Shown one piece after another: positions 11,609-24,361 of a stretch of 64,000 nucleotides of DNA. Source of the stretch: Chloroflexota bacterium (GTDB lineage Bacteria; Chloroflexota; Dehalococcoidia; FW602-bin16); assembly GCA_004297765.1 (NCBI GenBank), contig SCTZ01000111.1, positions 18,379 to 82,378 of the forward strand. Direction: 5' to 3'. Every line of letters begins with the position of its first letter. Within the stretch, counting starts at the first letter, position 1. The notes below the pieces were generated by a model. That model did not search any database. It saw nothing but the letters and a program-made list of their open reading frames with translations, and was not told the DNA's origin. The position numbers and the translations under genes are program-made.

Positions 11609-12439
11609 TTACTGCTGGACCTGACGCTCCCGCAAGACATCCGCGTGGGCTCCCCACAATCGTGGCGGGAGAAGTCGGCCGATCGCGATCATGACCTCCC
11701 GGCCGGCCCAGGTGTCGAGATCTTCCTCCGCACGTGTCGAACTATCCTCCAGCCGAAAAGGCTCGCCAAAGCGGATCACCAGGGTTCCGTCCTCCTGGAA
11801 GACGCCAACCGGTAGCAGGCACACACCTCGGCTGCTGATACGATGCAGGAATGCCCCGACGCCCGGACGCGGCTCCTCGAGAGAGGTCGTGGCCTTGCCC
11901 TCCGGGAAAATGCCGACCGGAACCGGTCGGGCATGGTCTGCTTGTGGACGACATCCCAGTGCAGATAGGATCTGCATGGCGGCGCGAGCGCGGCCGGCAA
12001 CGTTGGCTGGACGCGCCGGAATCGGGATCATCCCCCAAACTTGACTGGCGCGCAGAAAAAGCGCCGACGCAAGGGGATTGGGCACCCAGTGCCCGGCCAG
12101 CTCAAACAAGCGCGGCTCAGACAAGATCGCCCAGCGGAGGTCTCTCTCATCTCCCGCCCGCACGCCGGCCAACGCGTTGGTAATAGCCGCAACAACCCAG
12201 CCAATCCACAAGCCCTGCACCTGGTAATGATTCGCGACAAGCACGAAGGGACCATGCACAGGCACCAAATGAAGGTTGACTACCCTGGGAGGGGGCTGGA
12301 ATAGCACCATGACGCGGGCCACGTCCGCGGTGAGCGACCTCGGCGTGCCGGCCCAAACAGCGCACAGCGCTTCCAATAGAAGGTGCGGACCTATGCCAAC
12401 CAGCGCGTGCAAGAGCGCGAGCATGCCGCTATCTGCCAT
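11609..12439 (-). CDS. PlsC-like lysophospholipid acyltransferase homologue with altered motif I
   Basis: A 276-residue protein with the layout of a glycerol-phosphate acyltransferase: an N-terminal hydrophobic segment, NHYQVQG at residues 70-76 where NHX4D is expected, and FPEGKA at 178-183 matching the FPEGTRS substrate motif. The catalytic His is kept, but the Asp of the His-X4-Asp dyad is Gly76, so acyltransferase activity is doubtful or uses another residue. GAGG lies 5 bases before the ATG. It heads a minus-strand group whose neighbours are a DUF192 lipoprotein and a YfhO-type protein. Confidence 0.6.
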   Translation of the reverse strand: MADSGMLALLHALVGIGPHLLLEALCAVWAGTPRSLTADVARVMVLFQPPPRVVNLHLVPVHGPFVLVANHYQVQGLWIGWVVAAITNALAGVRAGDERDLRWAILSEPRLFELAGHWVPNPLASALFLRASQVWGMIPIPARPANVAGRARAAMQILSALGCRPQADHARPVPVGIFPEGKATTSLEEPRPGVGAFLHRISSRGVCLLPVGVFQEDGTLVIRFGEPFRLEDSSTRAEEDLDTWAGREVMIAIGRLLPPRLWGAHADVLRERQVQQ

Positions 12440-12515
12440 CTTAACCTCGGACCGTTTCCCCGCAGGTGCAGGCTAGTGCGCCGTCAGCCCGACAGGTTAT
12501 GAGTAGAGATAAGTC

Positions 12516-13004
12516 TCACTGCTTGTCTACCCGCACCGTGACGAGGTCCCCTACTTGAATATTATTGCGCGTGAAGAAGCCCTGGCCCATTTCCAGGGCA
12601 TACATGAAGTCGGAACTGGCAAGATGGAGATCCTCTGAGAGAGGCTCCATGTCCTGAATATCTACCACCCGGCCGTTGGCGTCGATGAATGCAATCGAAA
12701 GCGCCACCAACGTGTCCTTCATCCAGAACGGAGTCCGCCCTTCCCCTGGGAATACAAAAAGCATCCCACCGTCCATGGGCAACTCAGATAGTCCCGAGAG
12801 ACCTTTGGTCCTCTGCGCATCCGTTTGCGCCACGGACACCCGCAACTCGATCGTCTTGCCTCGGCTGTCCACCAACCGCACGTTCCAGTCTTTCTCCTGT
12901 CTGGAACAGGCGCTCAGCACCACCAGAGCCACCAGACCCAAGAGTGCGACCCACAGCACCACGCTCCGGTCCAGGCAGGTCCGACTACCTCCGCTACACT
13001 CCAT
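12516..13004 (-). CDS. DUF192 family lipoprotein
   Basis: A 162-residue protein with an N-terminal hydrophobic segment and a lipobox LSAC (Cys33), so probably exported and lipid-anchored. The remainder matches DUF192: R-x-x-GL (RTKGLSGL), MLFVF, and FWMKDTLVALSIAFID. The family is a small beta-barrel of unknown function, often secreted. It lies 24 bases after the YfhO-type gene on the same strand, so co-transcription is likely. Confidence 0.85.
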   Translation of the reverse strand: MECSGGSRTCLDRSVVLWVALLGLVALVVLSACSRQEKDWNVRLVDSRGKTIELRVSVAQTDAQRTKGLSGLSELPMDGGMLFVFPGEGRTPFWMKDTLVALSIAFIDANGRVVDIQDMEPLSEDLHLASSDFMYALEMGQGFFTRNNIQVGDLVTVRVDKQ

Positions 13005-13028
13005 CGGTCACCTCTGGGCAATTACCCG

Positions 13029-15461
13029 TCATGCTACCATGGCGGAACCAGAACGACGCCGAGCATGGGTCACGATCAGCCAGATCATGGCTCCAATGAC
13101 GCACGCCACACCGGCCAAGCTGACGGCAAGTCCGATCGATAGGATGCGAGGCTGGAACCAGAATCGCACCTGATGGTCGCCCGGAGAGACCTCGACGGCA
13201 CGAAAGGCGTAGTTGGCTCGATAGATGCGGGTCTCGCTGCCGTCGACGTACGCCCGCCAACCGGGATACATGACGTCGCTCAGCAGCAGATAGCCCGCCG
13301 TGTTGGCGTGGAGCTTGATAAGTACCTCGTTCGGCGTCGGATACTGCACCGACGATACGTCCCCAATCGGGGCGGACGCGTTATCGCCGCTAGACACGGG
13401 CGCGTCGATGAGCACCACCTGTGTTGGATCAAAGCCGCGCCGCCGCAGCCGAGCTAGAGCGGCATCCCCACTTGCCATCTCGGCCTGTGGCACCAGCAAC
13501 GCACGCGGAAGGGCCCGTGTATTGCGATAGATATTCAACCGTGGAAAGCTGCCTGCCTCCAGCATGAACTTGCTCCAGTCCAGATCCACGTCCTTCCTGG
13601 CCAACAGGAATCTTGCCCCGAGCAGATCGTACGCCGCATTGCTACGACTTCCCAGATTCTCCCAGTAGCGTCGGTACTCCCGCAAAAACAGCGGCTTGTC
13701 CAGCCCCATAACGTCGGGAAGCCTATAGATCAGGGATGTATTGGGTTGCCAGAGATCCGGGATACCCGTGGCCGCATCGAGCCGAAACCTATTGTCATTG
13801 GCAGATAGAAAGCTCGCAATGCTATCCTGAGCGTAGCCCCGCACAGGATTCTCGTCCGTCACGTTGAAGCCGGCATTCGCACTGAACAGGTCGAGAAAGA
13901 TGACGATGCCGGCCAAGACCGCGATGATCTGCGCTCGCCTGCCGGCGTAGCGATATAGAACCAGCACCACAACGCTAAGACCGAGAAAGAGGGCGGAGAT
14001 GTTCAAGCTGCTGATGGACGTGCCGATCCGCTGAACGATAACCGCGTCTTTGTCCTGGCTGGTTAGGAGAGCATAGTAGAAGAAAGGCACCACGAGGAGA
14101 ACCACAGTGCCCAGCACCACGCTGAGCACAAGCAGGACGCGTCTCAGCGGACGACGCCAGAACGCGGGCAGAGGCCGCATCATCGTCTCAAGCCCCAGGG
14201 CCGCCAACGCGGCCAGAGCGAAATCCACGAACATCAGAAAACGTCCGGCCGCCCGCAGCTTACTTAGGCCGGGAACAAACCGATACGTCAGCACCTGCAG
14301 AATCGTGTTTTCTCCCATGGAGAGGAGAAGAAACACGAGAACGATCGCTGCAAACAGCAGTACGAGGGCGCGACGCTTGCGTGCACAAGTCAGCGCCAGA
14401 AGACCGAAAACCAGCGTCGAGATGCCGGCATACCCGTAGACCTCGACCAGCCCGCTCTTCACGCCCCAATGCTCGGCCGGTCCATCGCCGAAGAAATGTG
14501 GCACCAGGAACATGACCAAACCCATCGGCTCGACTGAAAAAGCGGACGCACGATCCAGTGATAGGTCTGCCCCTCGGACCGAAAGAGCGGACAACTGCGC
14601 GCTGGGAAGCAACTGCACAGCAGCCACCCCGCCGGCCAAGACCGCCACTAGAACCAACAGCGCCGCGTATCTCTTCAAAGGCAAGGACTGGCTAGCCCCG
14701 GATGAGCGCTGTTCTCGCCTCAGCAAATACAGCCGCAGGGCCCCGTAGAAGACGAAGAAGAGAGCGAAGTAGATCGGAACCTGAGGATGAGCTCCCAGCG
14801 CCACGATACCACACAGCACCCCGGCACAGACGGCATCCAGCAGACGTCGGCGCAGGATGACGCGATCGAGGAAGCACATGATCCAGGGCAGCCAGACCAC
14901 GCCGAGTAGGATATTCGCGTGTCCCAGGCGAGCCGTATTGAACCCACTGAAAGCAAAAACGAGCCCCGATACGAAGGACGGGAGGCGCGACAGTCCCAAG
15001 CTGCGGGTATACACGTACATACCAGCCGCCGCTATCACGTAGTGACCAATGAGCAGAACCTCTACGGCACGATAGGTGACGACCGGAACGAACACGTGGA
15101 AGACGAGGTTCAGAGGATACAGAGCGGACGCCTCGATATCCGCTAGGAACGGGTTACCCGAATAAAGATAAGGGTTCCACAGTGGAAGGATGCCCGCGTG
15201 CAGCATCTCCGACAGATAACGGTACGTGGGATAGTAGTAGGAGCTGAGATCGCCCCCGCCCCCCCTGGGCATGTAGAAGCCAGATGCGAACAGCGGAAGC
15301 CAGAAGAACACCGCCGCCACCGGCACATAGGCGCTCACCAGCAGTGCGTCGCCAAACGGTCCGGAGAGACGCTTGCCAAATTGCCGGAAGACGACCACGA
15401 GTCCGATCAGCCAGACCGGAACGAGGGGAGCAATGGCTTCTCTGGCCAAACCGCCCATCAT
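13029..15461 (-). CDS. YfhO-family integral membrane protein (GT-C-like)
   Basis: An 810-residue protein with about a dozen hydrophobic helices and a soluble C-terminal region (about residues 560-780) before a last membrane helix. The N-terminal segment GGDLSSYYYPTYRYL followed by LPLWNPYLYSGNPFLADIE is the hallmark of the YfhO family, some members of which glycosylate teichoic acids or other envelope polymers. The conserved acidic residue in the first extracytoplasmic loop fits a GT-C fold using lipid-linked sugars. The actual substrate is unknown. No strong RBS is visible before the tandem ATGs. Confidence 0.8.
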   Translation of the reverse strand: MMGGLAREAIAPLVPVWLIGLVVVFRQFGKRLSGPFGDALLVSAYVPVAAVFFWLPLFASGFYMPRGGGGDLSSYYYPTYRYLSEMLHAGILPLWNPYLYSGNPFLADIEASALYPLNLVFHVFVPVVTYRAVEVLLIGHYVIAAAGMYVYTRSLGLSRLPSFVSGLVFAFSGFNTARLGHANILLGVVWLPWIMCFLDRVILRRRLLDAVCAGVLCGIVALGAHPQVPIYFALFFVFYGALRLYLLRREQRSSGASQSLPLKRYAALLVLVAVLAGGVAAVQLLPSAQLSALSVRGADLSLDRASAFSVEPMGLVMFLVPHFFGDGPAEHWGVKSGLVEVYGYAGISTLVFGLLALTCARKRRALVLLFAAIVLVFLLLSMGENTILQVLTYRFVPGLSKLRAAGRFLMFVDFALAALAALGLETMMRPLPAFWRRPLRRVLLVLSVVLGTVVLLVVPFFYYALLTSQDKDAVIVQRIGTSISSLNISALFLGLSVVVLVLYRYAGRRAQIIAVLAGIVIFLDLFSANAGFNVTDENPVRGYAQDSIASFLSANDNRFRLDAATGIPDLWQPNTSLIYRLPDVMGLDKPLFLREYRRYWENLGSRSNAAYDLLGARFLLARKDVDLDWSKFMLEAGSFPRLNIYRNTRALPRALLVPQAEMASGDAALARLRRRGFDPTQVVLIDAPVSSGDNASAPIGDVSSVQYPTPNEVLIKLHANTAGYLLLSDVMYPGWRAYVDGSETRIYRANYAFRAVEVSPGDHQVRFWFQPRILSIGLAVSLAGVACVIGAMIWLIVTHARRRSGSAMVA

Positions 15462-15549
15462 TGACTACGCCACGCCACGGAGTTGCGGGATACCGATCGG
15501 ATCCACGCATGATAAGGCACGCAGAGGATATCACATCGGTCACAGACGG

Positions 15550-17397
15550 TCAATCCAGCTTGAGGACCGCCAGGAAAGCCTCCTGTGGAACGTCCACGTT
15601 GCCCAGCCGCTTCATCCGTTTCTTGCCTTCGGCCTGCTTATGAAGGAGCTTCCGCTTGCGCGTGATGTCTCCTCCGTAGCACTTGGCGGTCACGTTCTTT
15701 CGCATGGCGGAGATCGTCTCGCGAGCGATCACTCTGCTCCCGATCGCAGCCTGGATGGCGACCTCGAACAACTGGCGTGGGATAGCTTTCCGCAGCTTCT
15801 CGACCATCGCCTTCCCATGCGCGTATGCCTTGTCCTGGTGAGTGATGGTCGAGAGAGTATCCACCGGTTGCCCGTTGAGCAGGATGTCCAGCTTGACAAG
15901 GTTTCCGGTGCGATATTCGGAGAAAGCATAGTCTAGCGACGCATAGCCCTGGGTACGCGACTTCAGCTCATCGTAGAAATCCACCAGGATCTCCGCGAGA
16001 GGAATGTCGTATTGCAGCAAGACGCGCGCGTCGGACTCGGAGGGCGCGATCTTCCCGGCCTCGCTCGCGTCCCCGCGCTGGCTATCCAGGTATTCGAGAC
16101 GCTTGAACTGCCCGCGACGCGTAGAGACCAGCTCCATCAGCGCGCCGATATAGCGGCCCGGCGTCACTACGCTGATGGTCATCCAGGGCTCCCGGATCTC
16201 CTCGATCTCACCGGGAGACGGCAAATTGGTCGGGTTGGAGACCACAACCTCCTCTCCGGTCTGGCGAACGGCGATGTACTCGACGTTGGGCGGCGTCGCC
16301 AGCAGATCGAGCCCGTACTCGCGTTCGAGTCGCTCGCGCACGATCTCCATGTGTAAGAGCCCGAGGAACCCACAGCGAAAGCCGAAACCGAGCGCGGCGC
16401 TGGTCTCCGGCTCGTAGAGCAATGAAGCATCGTTGAGCTTCAGCTTGTCCAGAGCGTCGCGCAGCAGGAGGTAGTCGTTACTGTCCAGAGGATACAGACC
16501 CGCAAAAACCATGGACTTGGCCGGGCGATATCCAGGCAGCGGCTCGACAGCGTCTTCATTGGCCAGGGTAATAGTATCACCAACCTGGCACTCCTTGACG
16601 TTCTTGAGCCCGGTGGCCACGTAGCCGACCTCTCCCGCACTCAATTCGGTCATGGGCGTCAGCGACGGGCGGAAGGCCCCTATCTCCAGCGCCTCCGCCG
16701 TTCGATCGGTGGCTATCATCCTCAGTCGATCGCCGCGGCAGACCTTCCCATCTACCACCCGCACGTAGGCGATCACACCTTTGTACGGGTCATACTTCGA
16801 GTCGAAGATAAGCGCCCGGAGCGGCGCCTTCTCCCGGCCCGTCGGCGAGGGGATAAGCCTGACAATCGACTCCAGAATCTCGTCTGTCCCTGTGCCGTCT
16901 TTGGCCGACGCCAGGATGATCTCCGATTGCGGTAGCCCCAACACCTCGTTGATCTCGAGCGCCACGCGCTCGGGTTGCGCGCTGGGCAAATCGATCTTGT
17001 TTACCACGGGGATGAGGGTCAGGTCGTGCTCCATAGCCAGATAGACGTTCGCCAGGGTCTGCGCCTCTATGCCCTGTGACGCGTCCACCACCAGCACGGC
17101 TCCCTCGCAGGCGGCCAGGCTCCGCGAGACCTCGTACGCGAAATCGACGTGGCCAGGCGTATCGATCAAGTTCAACTCGTACTCTACGCCGGACCGGCTG
17201 GTGTACATCATCCGCACAGCCTGGGCTTTAATCGTGATACCTTTCTCGCGCTCTAGATCCATCTGGTCGAGCATCTGCTCTTCCATGTCGCGCGCGCTGA
17301 CGGTGCCGGTCCGCTCGAGCAGCCGATCCGCCAGCGTCGACTTGCCATGGTCTATGTGTGCGATAATACAAAAATTCCTAATATGTGTCTGATTCAT
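15550..17397 (-). CDS. lepA: Elongation factor 4 (LepA)
   Basis: A 615-residue ribosomal GTPase that can back-translocate stalled ribosomes. GTPase motifs are intact: AHIDHGKST (G1), DTPGH (G3), NKIDLP (G4). The LepA-specific C-terminal domain ends [18 protein letters not shown]. Length is typical. It is transcribed divergently from mutM. The 261-base gap between them contains a long palindrome (17478-17510). Confidence 0.96.
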   Translation of the reverse strand: MNQTHIRNFCIIAHIDHGKSTLADRLLERTGTVSARDMEEQMLDQMDLEREKGITIKAQAVRMMYTSRSGVEYELNLIDTPGHVDFAYEVSRSLAACEGAVLVVDASQGIEAQTLANVYLAMEHDLTLIPVVNKIDLPSAQPERVALEINEVLGLPQSEIILASAKDGTGTDEILESIVRLIPSPTGREKAPLRALIFDSKYDPYKGVIAYVRVVDGKVCRGDRLRMIATDRTAEALEIGAFRPSLTPMTELSAGEVGYVATGLKNVKECQVGDTITLANEDAVEPLPGYRPAKSMVFAGLYPLDSNDYLLLRDALDKLKLNDASLLYEPETSAALGFGFRCGFLGLLHMEIVRERLEREYGLDLLATPPNVEYIAVRQTGEEVVVSNPTNLPSPGEIEEIREPWMTISVVTPGRYIGALMELVSTRRGQFKRLEYLDSQRGDASEAGKIAPSESDARVLLQYDIPLAEILVDFYDELKSRTQGYASLDYAFSEYRTGNLVKLDILLNGQPVDTLSTITHQDKAYAHGKAMVEKLRKAIPRQLFEVAIQAAIGSRVIARETISAMRKNVTAKCYGGDITRKRKLLHKQAEGKKRMKRLGNVDVPQEAFLAVLKLD

Positions 17398-17477
17398 TTA
17401 GTTCCGTTCTCCACGAAGCGGCATCGCCGGTCGTATACTAACACAGTGCTGAACGCGGTCGCAAACAACAACCAATC

Positions 17478-17510
17478 CTGGGAGCGCGGGCATCCTGCCC
17501 GCGCTCCCAG
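17478..17510. repeat. CTGGGAGCGC-type hairpin, copy 1
   Basis: A perfect 15-base inverted repeat (17478-17492 and 17496-17510, loop tcc). The outer ccaa/ttgg bases extend the pairing. Related hairpins lie at 30846-30906 and 47643-47675. The surrounding lepA-mutM gap holds no gene. Confidence 0.85.
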
Positions 17511-17658
17511 GTTGGCGGACTTCCCCACCGCTATCACCACGTCTCACTTGAGCTGTTGCACAACCACTGTTGACCGTGCTACATTGGCAGAGGCATCATG
17601 CGCTCCCGCGTGAGCCCGCTGCAAGCCAGCGCACCCAAGCCATCTACCGAGGGATAAC

Positions 17659-18450
17659 ATGCCAGAGCTGCCCGAGATCGAAACGTTGTCCCGCGAGCTG
17701 AAAGACAGGATCGTCGGCAAGGCAATAGCCGACGTCGACTGTTCGCAGCCCAAGATGATAAACCTGACTCTGCAAGACTACCGCCAGAGGGTGCATGGTC
17801 CGATCGTCGGTGCAGCACGCCGAGCGAAATCGGCCATTCTGACGCTAGAGCAAGGTAACCTCTGGCTGCACCTCGGTCTGAGAGGGGAGGCACGTTACTT
17901 CCCCTCTGGAGCGCAGGCACCCACCGCGTCAATCACGTTCCATCTGGAGGACCGCGCCCGACTGGCGCTGATCGGCGTCTTCATGGGCCATGCGCACTTC
18001 TGGTCGCCCGAGGAGCATCAGTCCCGCTGGAATCAGTTCGGAATAGACCCACTGGAGCCCGACTTCAGCCTGCACGCGTTCCGGGCCGTGCTGCAGTCCA
18101 AGCCTCGACTCGACGTGAAGGGACTCTTGATGGAGCAAACCCTCATCGCCGGCATTGGAAACACGTACTCCGATGAGATACTCCTGGCCGCGCGATTGCA
18201 CCCGGCCAGGACGGCGGATTCTCTAGCCGACGAGGAAAGTGAGAGGCTTCACACCTTCGTGGTCTCCGTGCTAAAAGAGGCCGTGCGCCTGGGTGGAGAA
18301 TCAAGCTACGTGGACCTGGACGGCACTCACGGTCGATACCAGCCATCCATTCACGGCCGCGACCGATGTCCCGTCTGCGGAGGATCGACGCAGGTCGCCA
18401 AGTTCCGCGGCCGCACCGCCTACTTCTGCCCTCAATGCCAGGCTAGGTAG
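17659..18450 (+). CDS. mutM: Formamidopyrimidine-DNA glycosylase (Fpg/MutM)
   Basis: A 263-residue bifunctional glycosylase/AP lyase that removes 8-oxoguanine and ring-opened purines. The N-terminus MPELPEIETL provides the catalytic Pro and Glu after Met removal. The conserved Lys lies in RRAKSAIL (residue 57). The helix-two-turn-helix region is LLMEQTLIAGIGNTYSDEIL. The C-terminal zinc finger is C-x2-C-x16-C-x2-C. GAGGG precedes the ATG. The second position of the zinc finger loop and overall length are normal, so an active enzyme is likely. Confidence 0.94.
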   Translation: MPELPEIETLSRELKDRIVGKAIADVDCSQPKMINLTLQDYRQRVHGPIVGAARRAKSAILTLEQGNLWLHLGLRGEARYFPSGAQAPTASITFHLEDRARLALIGVFMGHAHFWSPEEHQSRWNQFGIDPLEPDFSLHAFRAVLQSKPRLDVKGLLMEQTLIAGIGNTYSDEILLAARLHPARTADSLADEESERLHTFVVSVLKEAVRLGGESSYVDLDGTHGRYQPSIHGRDRCPVCGGSTQVAKFRGRTAYFCPQCQAR

Positions 18451-18458
18451 GAGTTAGA

Positions 18459-18520
18459 CACCCAGGGGTTGGTCCTTCCGCGGAAGGATGGGGACCAGCC
18501 CCCTTCCCCTAGCCCCTACT
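18459..18520. terminator. Hairpin between convergent mutM and cupin gene
   Basis: The inner palindrome TCCTTCCGCGGAAGGA is flanked by ggttggtcc and ggggaccagcc, forming a long stem in the 73-base gap between two convergent stop codons. It can serve both directions. It belongs to the same G-rich inverted tract family as 10198-10327. Confidence 0.6.
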
Positions 18521-18523
18521 GCA

Positions 18524-18979
18524 CTATCCATTCTTGAGCGACCAATCAAAGGGGATGGTTGGCGTATCCCAGGGCACCCTATACTCGTCGGGCTCGGACC
18601 TGTTGTAGAGGCGCGTCGGGAAGTTAATCAGCAGGGAGGGCTCGACACCGATTGTCTTGTACCCATGCATCACACCGACCGGTATCTTCACAAGGACGTT
18701 ATTGCGCTCTCCCTGGAAAACCTGCTGCACCTGGCCGTAAGTCGGCGAGTCCTCGCGCGCGTCATACAGGCCCACCTTGACCATACCCTTCACGACCACG
18801 AAGTGGTCTGTCTGCAGCTTGTGGTAGTGCCAGGCTCTTACCACCCCGGGATAGTTCAGCGCAACGTAACTCTGCCCGAAACGCTCGAAGATCTCATCGT
18901 CTTCCCGCAGCATTTCCATCAGGTAGCCACGCTCGTCAGCGTTGACCGTCAATGGCTTGATCACGATGCCTTCGATCAT
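18524..18979 (-). CDS. RmlC-like cupin, dTDP-sugar 3,5-epimerase family
   Basis: A 151-residue single-domain cupin. DERGYLMEMLRED at the N-terminus, RAWHYHKLQTDHFVVVKG in the core and KIPVGVMHGYKTIG match the dTDP-4-dehydrorhamnose 3,5-epimerase family, including the active-site His in WHYHK. It is shorter than classical RmlC (about 180 residues), and no rmlA, rmlB or rmlD is nearby, so a related sugar epimerase or isomerase is also possible. It starts 24 bases after gyrB on the same strand with GGAGGG upstream, an unexpected partner for a gyrase gene. Confidence 0.7.
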   Translation of the reverse strand: MIEGIVIKPLTVNADERGYLMEMLREDDEIFERFGQSYVALNYPGVVRAWHYHKLQTDHFVVVKGMVKVGLYDAREDSPTYGQVQQVFQGERNNVLVKIPVGVMHGYKTIGVEPSLLINFPTRLYNRSEPDEYRVPWDTPTIPFDWSLKNG

Positions 18980-19003
18980 GAAGGGATGCCCTCCAGTATT
19001 CTG

Positions 19004-21679
<2,676 letters not shown>

Positions 21680-21979
21680 CTACTGCGCCCGGCGCCGCTT
21701 CGCGGCCGCGTCGGTTCTACGAACTCTGGGCCAATAGCCACACAGATAGGACCCCGCGAGCTGTCCCACCACCGAGCTGGCGAAGAACAGGGGTATGTAG
21801 GCAAAGGAGAGTTCCATACCCTGCCGCATGGCGAAAATCGCGGGAATCGGCAGATGAATCGCCAGGAACCACTGCCAGCTGAACTTCTTCACCTGGCGGC
21901 GCCAGTAGCCCATCGGCAGGTTCACCAGAACAGCCACTGCCGCCGCACCCGCGATTGCCCAAACGCCCACAGCCCCCAC
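21680..21979 (-). CDS. Hypothetical small membrane protein downstream of sucD
   Basis: A 99-residue protein starting at GTG 21979, with predicted helices near residues 4-24, 37-52 and 57-80 and a basic tail (RRTDAAAKRRRAQ). I do not recognise the family. It begins 12 bases after the sucD stop on the same strand, so it is probably co-transcribed with sucCD. The weak RBS and GTG start leave some doubt about whether it is translated. Confidence 0.5.
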   Translation of the reverse strand: MGAVGVWAIAGAAAVAVLVNLPMGYWRRQVKKFSWQWFLAIHLPIPAIFAMRQGMELSFAYIPLFFASSVVGQLAGSYLCGYWPRVRRTDAAAKRRRAQ

Positions 21980-21991
21980 CTGGTCCCGATC

Positions 21992-22870
21992 TCAGCCGCG
22001 CGCAGCTAAAGCGCGTTGCATGGTTTCGCCCACATCAGCCGGGTTATCCACCACCGTGACGCCGGCCGCCTGGAGCGCCTGTGCCTTCTCCGCAGCGGTA
22101 CCGCTGGATCCGGAGATGATGGCACCTGCGTGTCCCATGCGCCTGCCGGGAGGAGCGGTCCGTCCGGCGATGAACGCCACCATGGGCTTGTTCACGCTGG
22201 TCCGAATATACTCGGCGGCTTCCTGCTCAGCCGTGCCGCCGATTTCACCGATCATCACGATCGCTTCCGTCTCAGCATCCTGCTGGAACATCTTCAGCAC
22301 GTCCACGAAGCTCAGCCCAATCAGCGGATCCCCACCAATGCCGATGCAGGTGGACTGACCCAGTCCCACAGACGTCAATTGCTCCACGATCTCGTATGTC
22401 AAGGTGCCTGAGCGCGAGACAACCCCGACCGGGCCGCGTTTGTGGATTTGTCCAGGCATGATCCCCATCTTGCACTTGCCCGGCGAGATTATGCCCGGGC
22501 AATTGGGTCCGATCAGCCTGGTTGGGCTGCCTTCCAGATACCGCAAGACTCCCACCATATCCAGCGTGGGGATTCCCTCGGTGATGCAGGCCACGGTCTG
22601 CATGCCTGCATCTGCGGCCTCGAGAATCGAATCCGGCGCGGCGGCGGCGGGGACGAAGATCAGACTGGCGTTGGCACCCGTTGCGCGGGCGGCGGCGTCC
22701 ACCGTGTCGAAGATCGGGACCCCGAGGTGCGTAGTGCCGCCCTTGCCCGGGGTCATCCCCGCCACGATCTTCGTTCCGTACTCCAAACATTGCTGCGCGT
22801 GGAACGTGCCCTCACGACCTGTCATGCCATGCACGACCACGCGGGTGTTTTCGTCTACTAGTATGCTCAC
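21992..22870 (-). CDS. sucD: Succinyl-CoA ligase (ADP/GDP-forming) subunit alpha
   Basis: A 292-residue subunit with an N-terminal CoA-binding Rossmann domain ([18 protein letters not shown]) and the phosphohistidine in [10 protein letters not shown]. It interconverts succinyl-CoA and succinate with substrate-level phosphorylation. The GTG at 22870 was chosen because AGGAG lies about 10 bases upstream and the product starts at the usual [10 protein letters not shown]. The frame extends 11 codons further, but those overlap the RBS. Confidence 0.95.
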   Translation of the reverse strand: MSILVDENTRVVVHGMTGREGTFHAQQCLEYGTKIVAGMTPGKGGTTHLGVPIFDTVDAAARATGANASLIFVPAAAAPDSILEAADAGMQTVACITEGIPTLDMVGVLRYLEGSPTRLIGPNCPGIISPGKCKMGIMPGQIHKRGPVGVVSRSGTLTYEIVEQLTSVGLGQSTCIGIGGDPLIGLSFVDVLKMFQQDAETEAIVMIGEIGGTAEQEAAEYIRTSVNKPMVAFIAGRTAPPGRRMGHAGAIISGSSGTAAEKAQALQAAGVTVVDNPADVGETMQRALAARG

Positions 22871-22950
22871 GTGCGATCGTCTCCTCTTCAGCGCGTCGGC
22901 CACCGATGCTGGCGCGGTGCTCCCGACTCAAGCAGATTACACAACTAAGG

Positions 22951-24114
22951 TCACTTCGCAACGCCGACAGCAACGACTTTCTGAGCCGCCTCGGCCAAGC
23001 CGGACGCTAGTTCCAGGCGCAACCCGGAGTTCGCCAGGATAGCGCGCCCTTCCTCCACGTTGGTGCCCACCAGTCGAACAACCATCGGCGCCCGCAGGTC
23101 GACCCGCTTCGCGGCCTCGACAATGCCGTTGGCAACGACGTCGCAGCGCGTGATACCGCCGAAGATATTGATGAGCACAGCGCGCACGTTGGGATCGCTG
23201 AGGATAATTCGGAAGGCATTGGTGACCTGATCTGCGTTCGCCCCACCGCCGACGTCCAGGAAGTTGGCCGGCTCACCCCCATAGTATTTGATCAGGTCCA
23301 TGGTCGCCATAGCCAGCCCGGCCCCGTTGACCATACAACCGACCGATCCGTCCAGCTTGATGTAGTTGATACCGTAACGGGAGGCTTCGACCTCGAGCGG
23401 CGCCTCCTCGCCCGTATCGCGCAACTCTTTTATCTCGGGATGGCGAAAGAGCGCGTTGTCATCGAAGTTGAGCTTGGCGTCCAGGGCCAGCACTGAGCCC
23501 GCACCCGTGACGACCAGCGGGTTTATCTCCGCCAACGAGCAGTCAAGGTCGGTGAAAACCCGGTACAGGTTGCCCACAAGCTTCACCGCAGCCTTGGCCT
23601 GATCCCCAGACAGGCCAATACCGTAGGCAAGCTTGCGGCCGTGGAATGGACGAAAACCGGTGGCAGGGTCCACCCAGGCCTTGACGATCTTCTCCGGCGT
23701 GGTGGCGGCAACCTCTTCGATCTCCATGCCGCCTGCCGCGCTCGCCATCAGAACGGGCATCCCGCGCTGCCGGTCCAGGACGATGCCCAAGTATAACTCT
23801 TTGGAGATGGCCATGGCCTCCTCCACCAGCACCGCCCGAACTCGCACGCCCTCCGCGGTTGTCTGGGGTGTGACCAGCGGCTTTTCGAACATGTCACTGG
23901 CGCGCGCCACGGCGTCGTCTACGCCGTCCACCACCTTCACACCGCCACCCTTGCCGCGGCCGCCCGCATGAACCTGCGCTTTGACAACTACGCGGCCGCC
24001 TAGATCGGCAGCCGCAGTGCGCACCTCATCAAGGGTCCAGGCGGGCCGCCCCTTGGGGATCGGTACGTCGTACCGCGCCAGGATCTCCTTGGCCTGATAC
24101 TCGTGGATCTTCAT
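22951..24114 (-). CDS. sucC: Succinyl-CoA ligase (ADP-forming) subunit beta
   Basis: A 387-residue ATP-grasp subunit. The N-terminus [20 protein letters not shown] is diagnostic, [13 protein letters not shown] is the nucleotide-binding loop and [10 protein letters not shown] is near the C-terminal CoA ligase domain. The ATG at 24114 has GGAGG six bases upstream; the longer frame to 24207 is not conserved. It is followed by sucD after 80 bases. In an organism with acetyl-CoA pathway genes it serves an oxidative or reductive TCA branch. Confidence 0.95.
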   Translation of the reverse strand: MKIHEYQAKEILARYDVPIPKGRPAWTLDEVRTAAADLGGRVVVKAQVHAGGRGKGGGVKVVDGVDDAVARASDMFEKPLVTPQTTAEGVRVRAVLVEEAMAISKELYLGIVLDRQRGMPVLMASAAGGMEIEEVAATTPEKIVKAWVDPATGFRPFHGRKLAYGIGLSGDQAKAAVKLVGNLYRVFTDLDCSLAEINPLVVTGAGSVLALDAKLNFDDNALFRHPEIKELRDTGEEAPLEVEASRYGINYIKLDGSVGCMVNGAGLAMATMDLIKYYGGEPANFLDVGGGANADQVTNAFRIILSDPNVRAVLINIFGGITRCDVVANGIVEAAKRVDLRAPMVVRLVGTNVEEGRAILANSGLRLELASGLAEAAQKVVAVGVAK

Positions 24115-24361
24115 CGTACCTCCATCGCTGCGAGCCTTTGACTCCGCATGTACTCGCCCGACACGAGTCAATGCGTGCCCACCGTGCCACGGCACGCTGT
24201 GCCGCATTATTTTACCATCTGATAACTCTTTCGGCTAGTTGGCCAATCCACTGCGCAGGATCGGTCTTCAGTCCTTTGACACACCATCAGGTGCTATGTT
24301 AAGCTAGGGCAAATTCGGAGGACGCCCAACTGCCGCACTTTTGCTACGTAAACTGGAGACA

